The notes beneath the pieces are model-generated. The model saw only the letters and a list, made by a program, of their open reading frames with translations. It had not been told where the DNA came from and did no database searches. A program made the position numbers and the translations under genes. This document shows, one piece after another, positions 6,230 to 15,883 of a stretch of 36,306 bases of DNA; the first letter of the stretch is position 1; every line of letters starts with the position of its first letter. Source of the DNA: Thermodesulfobacteriota bacterium (GTDB lineage: Bacteria; Desulfobacterota; BSN033; UBA1163); assembly GCA_030017685.1 (NCBI GenBank), contig JASEHH010000031.1:1-36306 (forward strand), given 5' to 3'.

Positions 6230-8782
6230 ATGGCGAAAGTAAAAATCCTCGACCTTGCAAGCGAAGTTGGGGTAGGGGACGATAAGCTGCTTCAGAAATT
6301 GAAACGGATGGGGTTGAAGGTTAAGGATAAAAAGCCTGAGGTTTCCGAAAAGGCCGCCCCCCTCTCTGATGAGAAGATCATTGAAAAGGATGCTGAAAAA
6401 GAGGTGGTCGAGAAGCGGGTCAAGCCCACGGTCATCCGAAGAAGGACAAGAAGTCTTGAGATCCCAACGCCTCCCTCTCCTCCTCCTGTCTCCGTAGCGC
6501 CCGAGGTTATCGTTTCAAAAGAAGAAATAAAACCTGAAGTGACTCCTTCTAAATTGGAAGTAAAGGTCTCGAAGAAAGGGGAGAAATGGGAAGAGAAGGA
6601 GAGGAAACCCTCTCAAATAACCCCGAGGGTAGAAAAGAAATCGGAAGAGATCATCGAGATAAAAGCCAAGGCCAAAGAGATCGTTTCACCCAAACCGCCC
6701 GCTGGAACGGCCCCACCCAGAGCCGTGGTCAAAGAGGGCGTGAAGGGACCAAGGAAGGCCGCGGAAGAGGTAAAACAGAAGGAAGCACCCGCCAAAAAGT
6801 TGGAAACAAAATTTCCCACGAAAGAAGAGCTTCTCCTTCAAGCGAAGAAAAAGGGATTCGTAAAGAAACGAAGGATGATCGAAGAAAGGATGGTGCAAGA
6901 GGAGGATTTTATAGAAGACAAGAAACAAGGAAAAGAGGAAGAGTCGCCGGTTCGACATTTTAAGCCTTTTAAGAAGAAGCTCGTCCTGAAGTCACCCAGG
7001 AAAACGGAGATCACCGTCCCCAAACCCATCAAAAGAATCATCCGGATTGCTGAGGTCATCTCGGTCGGCGACCTTGCCAAAAGGATGGGCGTAAAAGGAG
7101 GGGATTTGATAAAAAAATTGATGGATATCGGCGTCATGGTCACGATCAACCAGATGATTGATGCAGATGTGGCTTCCCTGGCGGCGAGTGAGTTCGGATA
7201 TGAAGTGGAACGCGTTTCCATCGAACGTCAGGAGTTTCTCGAAAGGAAGGAGGATCGACCTGAAGAATTAAAAACCAGACCGCCCGTGGTCACGATTATG
7301 GGCCATGTCGATCATGGCAAAACCATGCTTCTGGACGCCATCCGTAAGACGAATGTGGTGGAAGGGGAGGCCGGTGGAATTACCCAACATATCGGCGCCT
7401 ACGATGTCCAGCTGGAACATGGGCATGTCGTTTTTATCGATACCCCCGGTCATGAGGCATTTACTGCGATGAGGGCCAGAGGAGCCCAGGTGACCGATGT
7501 GGTTGTCCTGGTGGTCGCTGCGGACGACGGGGTCATGCCGCAGACCAAAGAGGCAATCGACCATGCCAGAGCGGCCAATGTTCCCATCCTTGTCGCCATC
7601 AACAAAATTGATAAACAGAATGCCAATCCCGAAAAGGTGAGAAAAGAGATGTCAGAACATGGATTGGCCCCCGAACAATGGGGAGGCAGTACGCTTTATG
7701 CTGAAATATCCGCCAAACAGAAGATCGGAATCAAAGAATTGCTCGAACTGATCCTGCTTCAGGCGGAGATTCTGGAGTTGAAGGCCAATTCCGATAAGCC
7801 CGCACGGGGGATTGTAATTGAAGCCAAGCTCGATAAGGGAAGAGGGCCCGTGGCAACCGTTCTGGTTCAAGAGGGGACCTTGAAGGCGGGTGATGTCTTT
7901 ATCGCAGGCTCTCATTATGGAAGGGTAAGGGCCATGCTCACCGACAAAGGGCAGAAGATCGAAAAGGCTGGACCCTCCACTCCGGTAGAAGTGCTGGGTT
8001 TCACAGACGTTCCCGATGCCGGAGAGACTTTCATCGTAGTCACGGAAGAGAGAACGGCCAAGCAGATCAGCCTCTATCGACAGGAGAAAATTCGCGCAAA
8101 GGAGCTCTCCAAGTTGAGCAAGGTCTCTCTTGAAGAGCTCTATGAAAAGATCAAGAAGGGTGAGATCAAAGAGCTCAATGTCATCATCAAGGCGGACGTT
8201 CAGGGATCGATTGAGGCGATGGGAGAGGCGTTGAAGAAGCTCTCCAACGACGAAGTTAAAGTGAACATCATCCATGACGGGGTTGGCGGGATCACGGAAA
8301 CCGATGTGAATCTGGCTTCCGCTTCCAATGCGATCATCATCGGGTTCAATGTGAGGCCAGGACCCAAGGCCCAATCTCTCGCCGAACAAGAAAGCGTGGA
8401 TCTCCGGTCCTATTCGGTCATCTACGATGCCATCAACGATATCAGGAAAGCCCTGGAGGGTCTGCTGGAGCCGACCTATAAAGAGCACATTCTGGGGAGA
8501 GCCCAGGTGCTCCAGCTCTTCAATGTCCGCAAAATGGGGACTGTTGCGGGAAGTTTGATCACGGATGGGAAAGTGGTCAGGGGAGCCCACGCCAGACTTC
8601 TGAGGGATAACGTCGTCATTTACGACGGACGGATTTCCTCGCTCAAACGATTTAAAGACGATATGAAGGAGTGCACCCAGGGTCTTGAATGCGGTATCTG
8701 GATGGAGAATTTTAATGACCTCAAACCCGGGGATATCATTGAGGCCTATGAGATGGAGGAAGTTCAGTCTCGATTGTCTTAA
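6230..8782 (+). CDS. infB: Translation initiation factor IF-2
   Basis: An 850-residue GTPase that delivers initiator tRNA to the 30S subunit. It has an IF2_N module at ~1-35 ([21 protein letters not shown]), a long Lys/Glu/Pro-rich linker to ~270, a second IF2_N module at ~275-335 ([18 protein letters not shown]), then the G domain: GHVDHGKT at 358-365, DTPGH at 404-408 and NKID at 458-461. Beta-barrel and C-terminal tRNA-binding domains follow. Length is normal for a proteobacterial long form. GAAGGAGG lies before the ATG. Confidence 0.98.
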   Translation: MAKVKILDLASEVGVGDDKLLQKLKRMGLKVKDKKPEVSEKAAPLSDEKIIEKDAEKEVVEKRVKPTVIRRRTRSLEIPTPPSPPPVSVAPEVIVSKEEIKPEVTPSKLEVKVSKKGEKWEEKERKPSQITPRVEKKSEEIIEIKAKAKEIVSPKPPAGTAPPRAVVKEGVKGPRKAAEEVKQKEAPAKKLETKFPTKEELLLQAKKKGFVKKRRMIEERMVQEEDFIEDKKQGKEEESPVRHFKPFKKKLVLKSPRKTEITVPKPIKRIIRIAEVISVGDLAKRMGVKGGDLIKKLMDIGVMVTINQMIDADVASLAASEFGYEVERVSIERQEFLERKEDRPEELKTRPPVVTIMGHVDHGKTMLLDAIRKTNVVEGEAGGITQHIGAYDVQLEHGHVVFIDTPGHEAFTAMRARGAQVTDVVVLVVAADDGVMPQTKEAIDHARAANVPILVAINKIDKQNANPEKVRKEMSEHGLAPEQWGGSTLYAEISAKQKIGIKELLELILLQAEILELKANSDKPARGIVIEAKLDKGRGPVATVLVQEGTLKAGDVFIAGSHYGRVRAMLTDKGQKIEKAGPSTPVEVLGFTDVPDAGETFIVVTEERTAKQISLYRQEKIRAKELSKLSKVSLEELYEKIKKGEIKELNVIIKADVQGSIEAMGEALKKLSNDEVKVNIIHDGVGGITETDVNLASASNAIIIGFNVRPGPKAQSLAEQESVDLRSYSVIYDAINDIRKALEGLLEPTYKEHILGRAQVLQLFNVRKMGTVAGSLITDGKVVRGAHARLLRDNVVIYDGRISSLKRFKDDMKECTQGLECGIWMENFNDLKPGDIIEAYEMEEVQSRLS

Positions 8783-8814
8783 GCCCCGGTGGATGAAAAG
8801 GGGAGGAGAAGGGG

Positions 8815-9102
8815 ATGGTCGTTGGGATTTGCCAGCTTGACTTTCGGATTCCGGAGAATCATTCGCTCAAGGGAAAACGTCATGTCCTCCGAAAAATGAT
8901 CGACAGAGTCAGACATCGATTCAATGTGTCCATCTCGGAGGTCGGAGATCAGGATCTCTGGCAGAGGGCCCAGATCGGAATCTGCACGGTGGGCAATGAC
9001 CGGAGACATATCAACTCCAGCCTGGACAAGGTGGTCGACTTCATTGAAAAGATGAGCCTCGGAGAGCTGGTTCATACGGAGATGGAAATCCTTTCGGTCT
9101 GA
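8815..9102 (+). CDS. ylxP: YlxP / DUF503 family protein
   Basis: A 95-residue protein with the DUF503 pattern: VVGICQLDFRIPENHSLKGKR, then HRFNVSISEVGDQDLWQRAQIG and a C-terminal helix with VVDFIE. The family forms a small ferredoxin-like fold and is found next to infB and rbfA in many bacteria; its molecular role is unsettled, with ribosome or RNA binding suspected from context. GGGGAGGAGAAGGGG precedes the ATG, 32 bases after infB. Confidence 0.9.
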   Translation: MVVGICQLDFRIPENHSLKGKRHVLRKMIDRVRHRFNVSISEVGDQDLWQRAQIGICTVGNDRRHINSSLDKVVDFIEKMSLGELVHTEMEILSV

Positions 9103-9118
9103 AGACTGCGAAAAAAAA

Positions 9119-9232
9119 AGGTTACGGTTACGAAGCCCGTATCGTTGATGAAAGGTTACGTTTATCGTTTTTTAATTCTTATCTGCCTAACCGTTACCGG
9201 TAACCGAAACGGGCATCGTCACCCTAACCGAA
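9119..9232. repeat. R2 imperfect palindromic repeat, copy 1
   Basis: GGTTACGGTTACGAAGCCCG on the left is matched in inverted form by CGAAACGGGCATCGTCACCC on the right. The centre has AAAGGTTACGTTTATCG, TTTTTTAATTCTT and TAACCGTTACCGGTAACC. Related copies lie at 19452, 20690, 21650, 24429 (partial) and 25701. It fills the ylxP-rbfA gap. Confidence 0.8.
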
Positions 9233-9253
9233 AGACCTTAGACTTTTTAAATT

Positions 9254-9622
9254 ATGGAAGGAAAACGTTCCGAAAAGGTGGCAGACCTGATCCGCAAGGA
9301 AGTCTCTGAGATGTTCGTGAAGACGGTCAGGGACCCCCGGATCGGTTTGATCACCATCACCAGGGTGACGGTGACCGGGGACTGTCGTTTGGCCAGGATC
9401 CATTTTAGTGTGCCGGGCTCTGTCGAGGAGAGGGAAAAGGCAATGAAAGGCCTCGATAGCGCCAAGGGATATATCCGGAAAGAGCTGGCCAGACGGGTCA
9501 ACCTGCGCTACACCCCTGAAATACTGTTTGAGTTCGATCCTTCCATCGAGTATGCCATCCATATTGGAGAAGTTTTGCAATCCCTTCAAAAAGAGAGGGA
9601 GGAGAACCCGGATGAGAATTGA
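9254..9622 (+). CDS. rbfA: Ribosome-binding factor A
   Basis: A 122-residue KH-like protein that binds the 30S subunit during late maturation and cold adaptation. Signatures: RSEKVADLIRKEVSEMF, RDPRIGLITITRVTVTGDCRLARIHFSV and LARRVNLRYTPEILFEFDPSIEYAIHI. Length is normal. The ribosome site is weak. The last 11 bases overlap the truB start region, suggesting translational coupling. In many relatives an nrnA-type DHH gene stands between rbfA and truB; it is absent here. Confidence 0.95.
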   Translation: MEGKRSEKVADLIRKEVSEMFVKTVRDPRIGLITITRVTVTGDCRLARIHFSVPGSVEEREKAMKGLDSAKGYIRKELARRVNLRYTPEILFEFDPSIEYAIHIGEVLQSLQKEREENPDEN

Positions 9623-10637
9623 TGGCCTTCTCGTCGTGGATAAACCCAGGGGGATGACCTCCCTCGATGTGGTGAGGGAGATCAAACATAGATTTTTGAT
9701 CAAGAAGGCGGGTCATATTGGAACGCTCGATCCTTTTGCCACGGGCGTCCTGCCCGTTGCCCTGAATGAGGGAACGAAGCTGATTCCTTTCCTGCAGGAT
9801 GATCCGAAGGATTACGAAGCCGTGATGAAGATTGGAGAAGAGACCAGGACAGATGACCTCACGGGCGAAATCGTCAAGCGAGGGCCCTGGGAAGACCTGT
9901 CCCCGGAAATCATCCGGACCGTTTTTGAATCTTTCTCGGGAAGGATCCGGCAGACTCCGCCGATGTTTTCAGCCGTGAAGGTTAAAGGAAAACCCCTCTA
10001 CCGGATGGCCAGAAAAGGGATCGAGATCGAAAGGCAAGAGAGAGAGGTCCAGGTTTACGATCTCCAGGTGCGTGACATCGATCTTCCGATGATCCATTTC
10101 AGGGTCTCCTGTTCAAAAGGGACTTATATCCGCGCCCTGGCAAGGGATATCGGGAAACGGATCGGATGCGGGGCTCATCTCGTCTCTTTGAGACGAACCC
10201 GTAGCGGTTCCTTTACCCTCGAGCAGGCCATTCCGATTGAAAGAGTGAAGGCCCTCCCGGGGGATGAGGCCCTTCATGCTTCTCTCATCCCATTGAGAGA
10301 GGTTTTGCATGGCTTCCCTGAAGTGATCGGAGATGAGCGTCTGATCCGAAAGGTCCGTTATGGCAAGGAAATGATCGTGCGAGACCTCGACCCACAAACC
10401 CTTCCTCCCTTTGAGGAAGGACAGTGGCTCAAGATGTCCTCTCCTGAAGAGGGATTAGTGGCTATTTTACAGTCAGCATTAAGGGGCGGGGAGATCGGAA
10501 AGACAGACCCGGACAGGGTCGCCCTTCGTCCCATCCGAGTATTTCGCCCCTCACCCCTGCCTACCGGCCCCCTGCCTACCGGCAGGCAGGCGGTCCCGAC
10601 CGAGGGCGGGGTAGGCAGGCCATCCCTCTCTCCATAG
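9612..10637 (+). CDS. truB: tRNA pseudouridine(55) synthase TruB
   Basis: 341 residues. TruB makes pseudouridine 55 in the T-loop of tRNAs. The core is clear: LLVVDKPRGMTSLDVV at the start, the catalytic Asp in GTLDPFATGVLPV (D40), YEAVMKIGEETRTDD, and the RNA-contact strands FRVSCSKGTYIRALARDIG and HLVSLRRTRSGSF. The start at 9612 gives the normal N-terminus with GGGAGGAG upstream; the frame opens earlier inside rbfA but that extension is not family-like. After ALRPIRVFR the protein ends in ~28 residues rich in Pro/Gly (PTGPLPTGRQ) that are translated from a GC-rich palindromic repeat, so the C-terminus is foreign to the family. Confidence 0.95.
   Translation: MRIDGLLVVDKPRGMTSLDVVREIKHRFLIKKAGHIGTLDPFATGVLPVALNEGTKLIPFLQDDPKDYEAVMKIGEETRTDDLTGEIVKRGPWEDLSPEIIRTVFESFSGRIRQTPPMFSAVKVKGKPLYRMARKGIEIERQEREVQVYDLQVRDIDLPMIHFRVSCSKGTYIRALARDIGKRIGCGAHLVSLRRTRSGSFTLEQAIPIERVKALPGDEALHASLIPLREVLHGFPEVIGDERLIRKVRYGKEMIVRDLDPQTLPPFEEGQWLKMSSPEEGLVAILQSALRGGEIGKTDPDRVALRPIRVFRPSPLPTGPLPTGRQAVPTEGGVGRPSLSP
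10555..10619. repeat. R6 GC-rich palindrome inside the truB 3' end
   Basis: Contains CCTGCCTACCGGCAGGCAGG and GGTCCCGACCGAGGGCGGGG. The second part is found in inverted orientation at 19572-19619 (CCTCGGTCGGGACC), and the CTGCCTGCCGGCAGGCAG palindrome recurs at 25759-25780. Here it lies inside the reading frame and supplies the last residues of TruB. Confidence 0.8.
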
Positions 10638-10683
10638 AGGAGGGTGAGGGAAAAGGTCCTATTTAAATCGAAGGAGGAATTTC

Positions 10684-10953
10684 ATGGCATTGGTTCAGGA
10701 GAAGAAAAAAGAGATCATTGACAAGTTTAGGGCTCATGAGAAGGACACCGGCTCACCAGAGGTTCAGATTGCCCTTCTCAGTGAACGGATCCGTTATCTC
10801 ACCGACCATTTCAAAGGTCACAAGAAAGATTATCACTCGCGGAGGGGGCTCTTGAAGATGGTGGGGCAGCGAAGAAGACTTCTCAACTATCTTAAGGAGA
10901 ACAGGATGGATCGTTATCGAATCATCATCGATCAATTAGGTCTCCGAAAATAG
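10684..10953 (+). CDS. rpsO: 30S ribosomal protein S15
   Basis: 89 residues, exactly the usual length. S15 binds the central domain of 16S rRNA early in 30S assembly. The signature [19 protein letters not shown], then [32 protein letters not shown] and a short basic tail are all present. GAAGGAGG precedes the ATG. The neighbouring pnp gene downstream is the standard arrangement. Confidence 0.98.
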   Translation: MALVQEKKKEIIDKFRAHEKDTGSPEVQIALLSERIRYLTDHFKGHKKDYHSRRGLLKMVGQRRRLLNYLKENRMDRYRIIIDQLGLRK

Positions 10954-11004
10954 AACGGATGATTTTTTAAAAAATAGAACGAACAAAGGAGAGTGAATAA
11001 GCCT

Positions 11005-13122
11005 ATGATGCAAAAGTTGCAGATCGAATTGGGGGGAAGACCCTTTTCCATGGAGACAGGAAAGGTGGCCAAGCAGGCCAGCGGCTCTGTGGTGGTTCAG
11101 TATGGCGAGACCGTCGTTCTGGTCACAGCGGTGTCATCGGAAGAGAAGAGAGAGGGGATTGACTTTCTCCCCCTTACGGTGAACTATCAGGAGATGACCT
11201 ATGCGGCGGGAAGAATCCCCGGAGGATTTTTCAAGAGGGAGGGAAGGCCGACCGACCGGGAGATTCTCATCTCACGATTCATCGACCGACCCTTGAGGCC
11301 TCTCTTCCCGAAAGGATTCCGGAACGAGACACAGGTCATTGCAACGGTCCTCTCTGCGGATTCGGATAATGATCCTTCTGTCCTTGGAATGATCGGGGCG
11401 TCAACCGCCCTCTATCTTTCCGATATTCCGTTCGATGTTCCCATTGCGGGAGCAAAAATAGGAAGAATCGATGGGGAATATGTCCTCAACCCCGCGCCCG
11501 ACGAACTGGAGCTAAGCGACATCGATCTCTTTGTCGCCGGAAGCGAGGATGCGATCATCATGGTCGAGGGCAGTGCAAAGGAGATGAAAGAGGAGGTCAT
11601 CCTGGAGGCCATTCTATTCGGCCATCAGTCCCTTAAGCCTGTCATCGAACTCCAAAAACAGCTCAGAGAAGTGTGTGGAATGAAGAAGAGGGAGTTCGAC
11701 TTCAAAAAGCCTGACGTGGCCCTTTTCGAAAAGGTGACGGGGATCGCGCAAGAGAAATTGGGGGAGGCCTATCGGATCCCGGAAAAGAGTAAGAGGCGCG
11801 AGCATCTGGAGGAGATATTTAATTTCACCCTGAAGGAATGTCAGGCCGAAGATGAGCCGTCCCGGAAGATGGTGAAGAAAGTTTTCGAGGAGGTGGACCG
11901 TAAACTGAAGAGAAAATGGATCCTGGAGAAGAGAGAGAGAATCGATGGGAGGGCCCTGCCGGAGATTCGTCCCATCTCATGCGAAGTTGGAATCCTTCCC
12001 CGAACCCATGGCTCCGCCCTGTTCACGCGCGGAGAAACCCAGGTGCTGGCCGTGGTCACTTTTGGCACCTCTGAAGACGAACAGAAGATTAACTCCTTAC
12101 TGGGAGAGACCTATAAATCTTTTATGCTTCACTACAACTTTCCTCCGTTCAGCACCGGGGAAGTCTCTCCTTTGAGATCGCCTTCTCGAAGGGAGATCGG
12201 CCATGGAGCCCTGGCGGAGCGGGCGATCCTTCCCGTCCTTCCCTCCAGCGAGAAATTTCCTTACACGATTCGAATCGTCTCAGAGGTCCTGGAGTCGAAT
12301 GGCTCCTCTTCTATGGCCACCGTATGCGGAGCAACCCTCTCCCTGATGGATGCGGGTGTTCCCATCAAAGCGCCTGTCGCCGGCATTGCCATGGGGTTGA
12401 TTCTTGAAAACGGAGGGGAGGCGATCCTCTCCGACATCCTGGGAGACGAAGATCATATCGGCGATATGGATTTTAAGATGGCGGGCACAGCCGAAGGGGT
12501 GACAGCCATTCAGATGGACATTAAGATTAAGGGGATATCCAAAGAGGTGCTGGGCCGAGTTCTCCAGCAGTCGTGCGAAGGAAGGCTCTACATTCTTTCG
12601 AAGATGAAGGAGACCCTCCCGGAACCCCGCAAGGACCTCTCCCGGCATGCCCCGAGGATCGTCACCCTCCAGGTCAAACAGGAGAAGATTCGTGACATCA
12701 TCGGACCGGGAGGAAAGAATATCCGGTCCATTGTCGATCAGACCGGCGTGAAAATCGATGTGGAGGATTCAGGCACCGTCAAGCTGGCCTCTCCCAATTA
12801 TGAATCGATTGAAAAAGCTATCCTGATCATCAAAAGGCTCACCCAGGAAGTGGAAGTGGGGGGGATCTACAAGGGCAAGGTGATAAGGATCATGGGGTTT
12901 GGCGCCATTGTCGAGATCTTTCCAGGGACGGATGGCCTGGTCCACATCTCTCAACTGGCGGATCACCATGTCAAAGAGGTGACCGATATCGTGAAGGAAG
13001 GGGATGAGATCCCGGTCAAGGTGATCGAGGTTGATCCGCAGGGTCGAATACGCCTCAGCCGAAAGGCCGCCCTGAAAGAGACCGTGCCTTTGAAAGAGGA
13101 GAAGGAATCGGAAAAGGTCTGA
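11005..13122 (+). CDS. pnp: Polyribonucleotide nucleotidyltransferase (PNPase)
   Basis: About 705 residues. It degrades RNA 3'-to-5' by phosphorolysis as a trimer in the degradosome. Order: RNase PH domain 1 (LQIELGGRPFSMETGKVAKQ onward), helical linker, RNase PH domain 2 (RIDGRALPEIRPISCEVGILPRTHGSALFTRGETQ; FPPFSTGEV; DEDHIGDMDFKMAGT, with the metal-binding Asp residues), KH domain (IRDIIGPGGKNIRSIV) and S1 domain (YKGKVIRIMGFGAIVEIFPG). The start is uncertain: a GTG at 10993 lies only one base after AAAGGAG, so ATG 11005 is preferred. The downstream peptidase starts 2 bases after the stop. Confidence 0.97.
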   Translation: MMQKLQIELGGRPFSMETGKVAKQASGSVVVQYGETVVLVTAVSSEEKREGIDFLPLTVNYQEMTYAAGRIPGGFFKREGRPTDREILISRFIDRPLRPLFPKGFRNETQVIATVLSADSDNDPSVLGMIGASTALYLSDIPFDVPIAGAKIGRIDGEYVLNPAPDELELSDIDLFVAGSEDAIIMVEGSAKEMKEEVILEAILFGHQSLKPVIELQKQLREVCGMKKREFDFKKPDVALFEKVTGIAQEKLGEAYRIPEKSKRREHLEEIFNFTLKECQAEDEPSRKMVKKVFEEVDRKLKRKWILEKRERIDGRALPEIRPISCEVGILPRTHGSALFTRGETQVLAVVTFGTSEDEQKINSLLGETYKSFMLHYNFPPFSTGEVSPLRSPSRREIGHGALAERAILPVLPSSEKFPYTIRIVSEVLESNGSSSMATVCGATLSLMDAGVPIKAPVAGIAMGLILENGGEAILSDILGDEDHIGDMDFKMAGTAEGVTAIQMDIKIKGISKEVLGRVLQQSCEGRLYILSKMKETLPEPRKDLSRHAPRIVTLQVKQEKIRDIIGPGGKNIRSIVDQTGVKIDVEDSGTVKLASPNYESIEKAILIIKRLTQEVEVGGIYKGKVIRIMGFGAIVEIFPGTDGLVHISQLADHHVKEVTDIVKEGDEIPVKVIEVDPQGRIRLSRKAALKETVPLKEEKESEKV

Positions 13123-13124
13123 AC

Positions 13125-14459
13125 ATGGATCGGATCAAGAAAAATATGCGCTCTTCATTAAAATCCGTATCGATGCCGGATGGACCAGGTTATCAGAGGA
13201 CCATTTTGAACAACGGGATCAAAGTGATCACCGAAGAAATCCCCTACCTCAAATCGGTCTCCATTGGCATCTGGGTGACCACGGGCTCCAGGGATGAGCA
13301 GCCGTACGAAAACGGGATTTCTCATCTCATCGAGCACCTCCTCTTCAAAGGGACCGAGCGGAGAACCGCACTGGACATCGCCAAAGAGATCGACTCGGTG
13401 GGGGGGACGCTAAATGCTTTTACCGGCAGGGAATATACCTGCTTTTATGCAAAAGTGATCCACAAGAATTTATCTCTTGCCATCGACCTCCTCTCCGATA
13501 TCTTTCTTCATTCCCTCATGGATGAAAAGGATGTGGAGAAGGAAAGGATGGTCATCCTTCAGGAGATCAAGATGGTGGAGGATACTCCCGACGATTATGT
13601 CCACGATCTTTTTAATCGGACCTGCTGGGGAGATCACCCCCTTGGTTTTCCGATCTGCGGAACCGAAGAACGGGTCAAATCCTTCAGCCGGGATCAAATC
13701 GAGCAATTTTTTAGAACCCATTATCAATCGGACCGGATCATCGTCTGTGCGGCAGGGAATCTCCAACATCAGGAAGTGGTCGACCTCATCGAAGCCACTT
13801 TCGGCCAGATTTCAAAATCGAATCGGGTAAGGGAAAGGGTGAAACCCCTTTCGATCTCCACCACCCATATCTCAAAACGGGATCTGGAACAGGTCCACTT
13901 CTGCCTGGGCACCCACGGACTTCACTACAATCACTCCCTTCGGTTTGCCTCTTATGTGTTGAATACCATTTTGGGGGGAGGGATGAGTTCGAGGTTATTC
14001 CAGGAGATCAGGGAGAACCGTGGCCTGGCCTATTCTGTCTATTCCTATCTTCCCACCTACATCGATACCGGTTTGGTCGTGGTTTATGCGGGGACGGATC
14101 AAAACTCGTTCGAAGAGGTCTTTCGACTCATCCTCGAAGAGTTTAAAAGGCTTAAAACGGAACCTTTCAAGAACGGAGAACTGGAGATCGCCAAAGAACA
14201 GTTGAAGGGAAATCTTGTCCTCAGCCTGGAGAGCTCTGACAATTTAATGACCCGACTGGCAAAAAATGAGATCTACTTTGAAACCTATCAGACTGTGGAG
14301 TCCATCCTTAAGGGCATTGATGAGGTCGATGAGCGGATGGTTAAAAGCCTGGCCAGCCATATCTTCGATGAACAGTACTTCTGCCTCACCGTTCTGGGAC
14401 CCATGGATGGAAGCTATCTCGACGGGAATCCGCAACCATGGCGTCAATGGAACAGATAA
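13125..14459 (+). CDS. M16 family zinc peptidase (YmxG/processing-peptidase-like)
   Basis: 444 residues. The inverted zinc motif HLIEHL is present (H67, E70, H71), with the later EIKMVEDTPDDYVHDLF segment that brings the third ligand. The second half (HFCLGTHGLHYNHSLRFASYVLNTILGGGMSSRLFQEIRENRGLAYSVYS) holds the conserved LGGGMSSRLFQ.IRE..GLAY block of the family. It is the single-chain, ~420-440 residue type commonly encoded beside pnp. A cytoplasmic location is likely since no signal peptide is seen. It starts 2 bases after pnp and its 3' end overlaps dut. Confidence 0.93.
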   Translation: MDRIKKNMRSSLKSVSMPDGPGYQRTILNNGIKVITEEIPYLKSVSIGIWVTTGSRDEQPYENGISHLIEHLLFKGTERRTALDIAKEIDSVGGTLNAFTGREYTCFYAKVIHKNLSLAIDLLSDIFLHSLMDEKDVEKERMVILQEIKMVEDTPDDYVHDLFNRTCWGDHPLGFPICGTEERVKSFSRDQIEQFFRTHYQSDRIIVCAAGNLQHQEVVDLIEATFGQISKSNRVRERVKPLSISTTHISKRDLEQVHFCLGTHGLHYNHSLRFASYVLNTILGGGMSSRLFQEIRENRGLAYSVYSYLPTYIDTGLVVVYAGTDQNSFEEVFRLILEEFKRLKTEPFKNGELEIAKEQLKGNLVLSLESSDNLMTRLAKNEIYFETYQTVESILKGIDEVDERMVKSLASHIFDEQYFCLTVLGPMDGSYLDGNPQPWRQWNR

Positions 14460-14896
14460 AGATCTATATCAAACGGCTTCAAAAAAACCACCCCATCTCC
14501 CTTCCCCAATATATGACTAAAGGGTCCTCCGGAATGGACCTCTTTGCCTCTCTCGAAGAGGAGGTCATTCTTCTGCCAGGAGAGAGAAGACTGATCCCGA
14601 CCGGGATTTCCGTGGCTATCCCCGAAGGGTTTGAAGGACAGGTTCGTCCCCGCAGCGGGTTGGCCATTCGGAAAGGAATTGGACTGGTCAATGGACCCGG
14701 GACGATCGATTCGGATTATCGCGGGGAGGTGGGAATTCTCTTGATCAATTTTGGGAAAGATCCTTTTGCCATCCGCAACGGCGAAAGAATCGCCCAGATG
14801 GTCATCTCCCGTGTGTTTCGTTCGATCCTGGTGGAGGTGGATGATCTTCCCCCCACTCAGCGGCAGGAGGGAGGCTTTGGCCACACAGGGATCTAA
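14438..14896 (+). CDS. dut: Deoxyuridine 5'-triphosphate nucleotidohydrolase
   Basis: 152 residues. Hydrolyses dUTP to dUMP and PPi, keeping uracil out of DNA and feeding thymidylate synthesis. All five trimeric dUTPase motifs are visible: GSSGMDLFA (I), RPRSGLA (II), GTIDSDYRGEV (III), GERIAQMV (IV) and GGFGHTG (V, usually GGFGSTG). It overlaps the M16 gene by 22 bases; a second in-frame ATG at 14447 is equally possible. A uracil-DNA glycosylase lies further along the window. Confidence 0.96.
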   Translation: MASMEQIKIYIKRLQKNHPISLPQYMTKGSSGMDLFASLEEEVILLPGERRLIPTGISVAIPEGFEGQVRPRSGLAIRKGIGLVNGPGTIDSDYRGEVGILLINFGKDPFAIRNGERIAQMVISRVFRSILVEVDDLPPTQRQEGGFGHTGI

Positions 14897-14926
14897 TAAA
14901 AAACATAGAGGGTCTTCATTTTAATG

Positions 14927-14959
14927 GAGCAGGGGGCCTTTTCCTCTGCTCTTTCTTTT
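14927..14959 (+). terminator. Probable intrinsic terminator after dut
   Basis: GAGCAG (14927-14932) pairs with CTGCTC (14946-14951), extended by G-rich and CCTC bases, and TTTCTTTT follows. It lies 30 bases after the dut stop and 24 before xerD, so it may close the translation operon. Confidence 0.5.
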
Positions 14960-14982
14960 CCCTTCTTAAAAGAAGGACAGCG

Positions 14983-15870
14983 ATGCATCAATCGTTGGAT
15001 CGATTTCTCCATTATCTCATTGTCGAAAAAGGCCTTTCCAGGAATACGATCGAAGCTTACAGCCATGGCCTGAATCGCTTTCTAAATTATTTGCGGGGAA
15101 AAGGGATGGAAGAGGTCAGCGAGATTTCCAAACTCGATATCAGGGAATTTCTTCTCTTCCTGAAAAAGAAGGGCCTTTCAAGCAAAACCCTGGCGAGGAA
15201 CCTGGTCTCCATCCGGGTCTTCCTGCGGTTCCTGACCGAGGAGTCCATCCTGAGCGCCAATCCGGCTGAAGAGATCGAATCTCCGAAGACCGCAAAAACC
15301 TTGCCTGAAATCCTTTCCCTGGAGGAGGTGGAAACGTTGCTGGAGCAACCCGATCTTCAGATCCCTCAGGGGATGAGGGATCGGGCGATGCTGGAGATGC
15401 TCTATGCCACAGGAATGAGGGTGTCTGAACTGACCCAGCTCCAGGTCAATCATGTCCATCTCGAGGCAGGCTATGTCCTCGTTTACGGAAAAGGCTCAAA
15501 AGAGAGGATCGTGCCCATTGGCAACGAAGCGATGAAATGGGCACGACGCTATATGGGAGAATCCCGGGAAAGACTTCTGAAGAAGAGAGAGAGTCCCTTT
15601 CTCTTTGTCAATCGATCCGGAAAGCCTATGAGCCGCCAGCATTTCTGGAAGAGCATCAAAGCCCACGGTCGGAGGGCCGGAATCCGAAAAAGGATCACCC
15701 CCCACCTCCTTCGCCATTCCTTCGCCAGCCATCTTCTTGAAGGGGGAGCGGATCTCCGCTCCGTACAACTGATGCTTGGCCATGTCGACATCTCCACGAC
15801 ACAGATCTATACCCATGTGACAGGTGAAAGACTGAAAAAGATTCATCAACGGTATCATCCGAGAGGCTAA
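14983..15870 (+). CDS. xerD: Tyrosine recombinase XerD-like
   Basis: 295 residues, the normal Xer length. It should resolve chromosome dimers at dif with a XerC partner. An N-terminal SAM-like DNA-binding domain (1-~105: LIVEKGLSRNTIEAYSHGLNRF) precedes the catalytic domain with R146 (ATGMRVSEL), K170 (YGKGSKERIVP), H241-x-x-R244 (HLLRHSFASHLLEGGADLR), H267 (MLGHVDISTT) and the nucleophile Y276 (TQIYTHV). GAAGGA precedes the ATG. It is judged a housekeeping Xer rather than a phage integrase from length and context; XerC versus XerD cannot be settled here. Confidence 0.9.
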   Translation: MHQSLDRFLHYLIVEKGLSRNTIEAYSHGLNRFLNYLRGKGMEEVSEISKLDIREFLLFLKKKGLSSKTLARNLVSIRVFLRFLTEESILSANPAEEIESPKTAKTLPEILSLEEVETLLEQPDLQIPQGMRDRAMLEMLYATGMRVSELTQLQVNHVHLEAGYVLVYGKGSKERIVPIGNEAMKWARRYMGESRERLLKKRESPFLFVNRSGKPMSRQHFWKSIKAHGRRAGIRKRITPHLLRHSFASHLLEGGADLRSVQLMLGHVDISTTQIYTHVTGERLKKIHQRYHPRG

Positions 15871-15883
15871 GGAAGAATCATTG

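Noticed and set aside
7652-8590. Long minus-strand open frame (312 codons) opposite infB
   Set aside because: It lies fully inside the GTPase and tRNA-binding part of infB, has no ribosome site and its composition is that of a codon-mirrored shadow.
9528-9611. Longer N-terminus for TruB
   Set aside because: The added 28 residues overlap rbfA in another frame and do not match TruB; ATG 9612 gives the family start with a good ribosome site.
14983-15870. Reading the tyrosine recombinase as a phage or integron integrase
   Set aside because: Length, XerC/D-like N-terminus and housekeeping neighbours fit a chromosomal Xer; no attachment site, tRNA or phage genes nearby.
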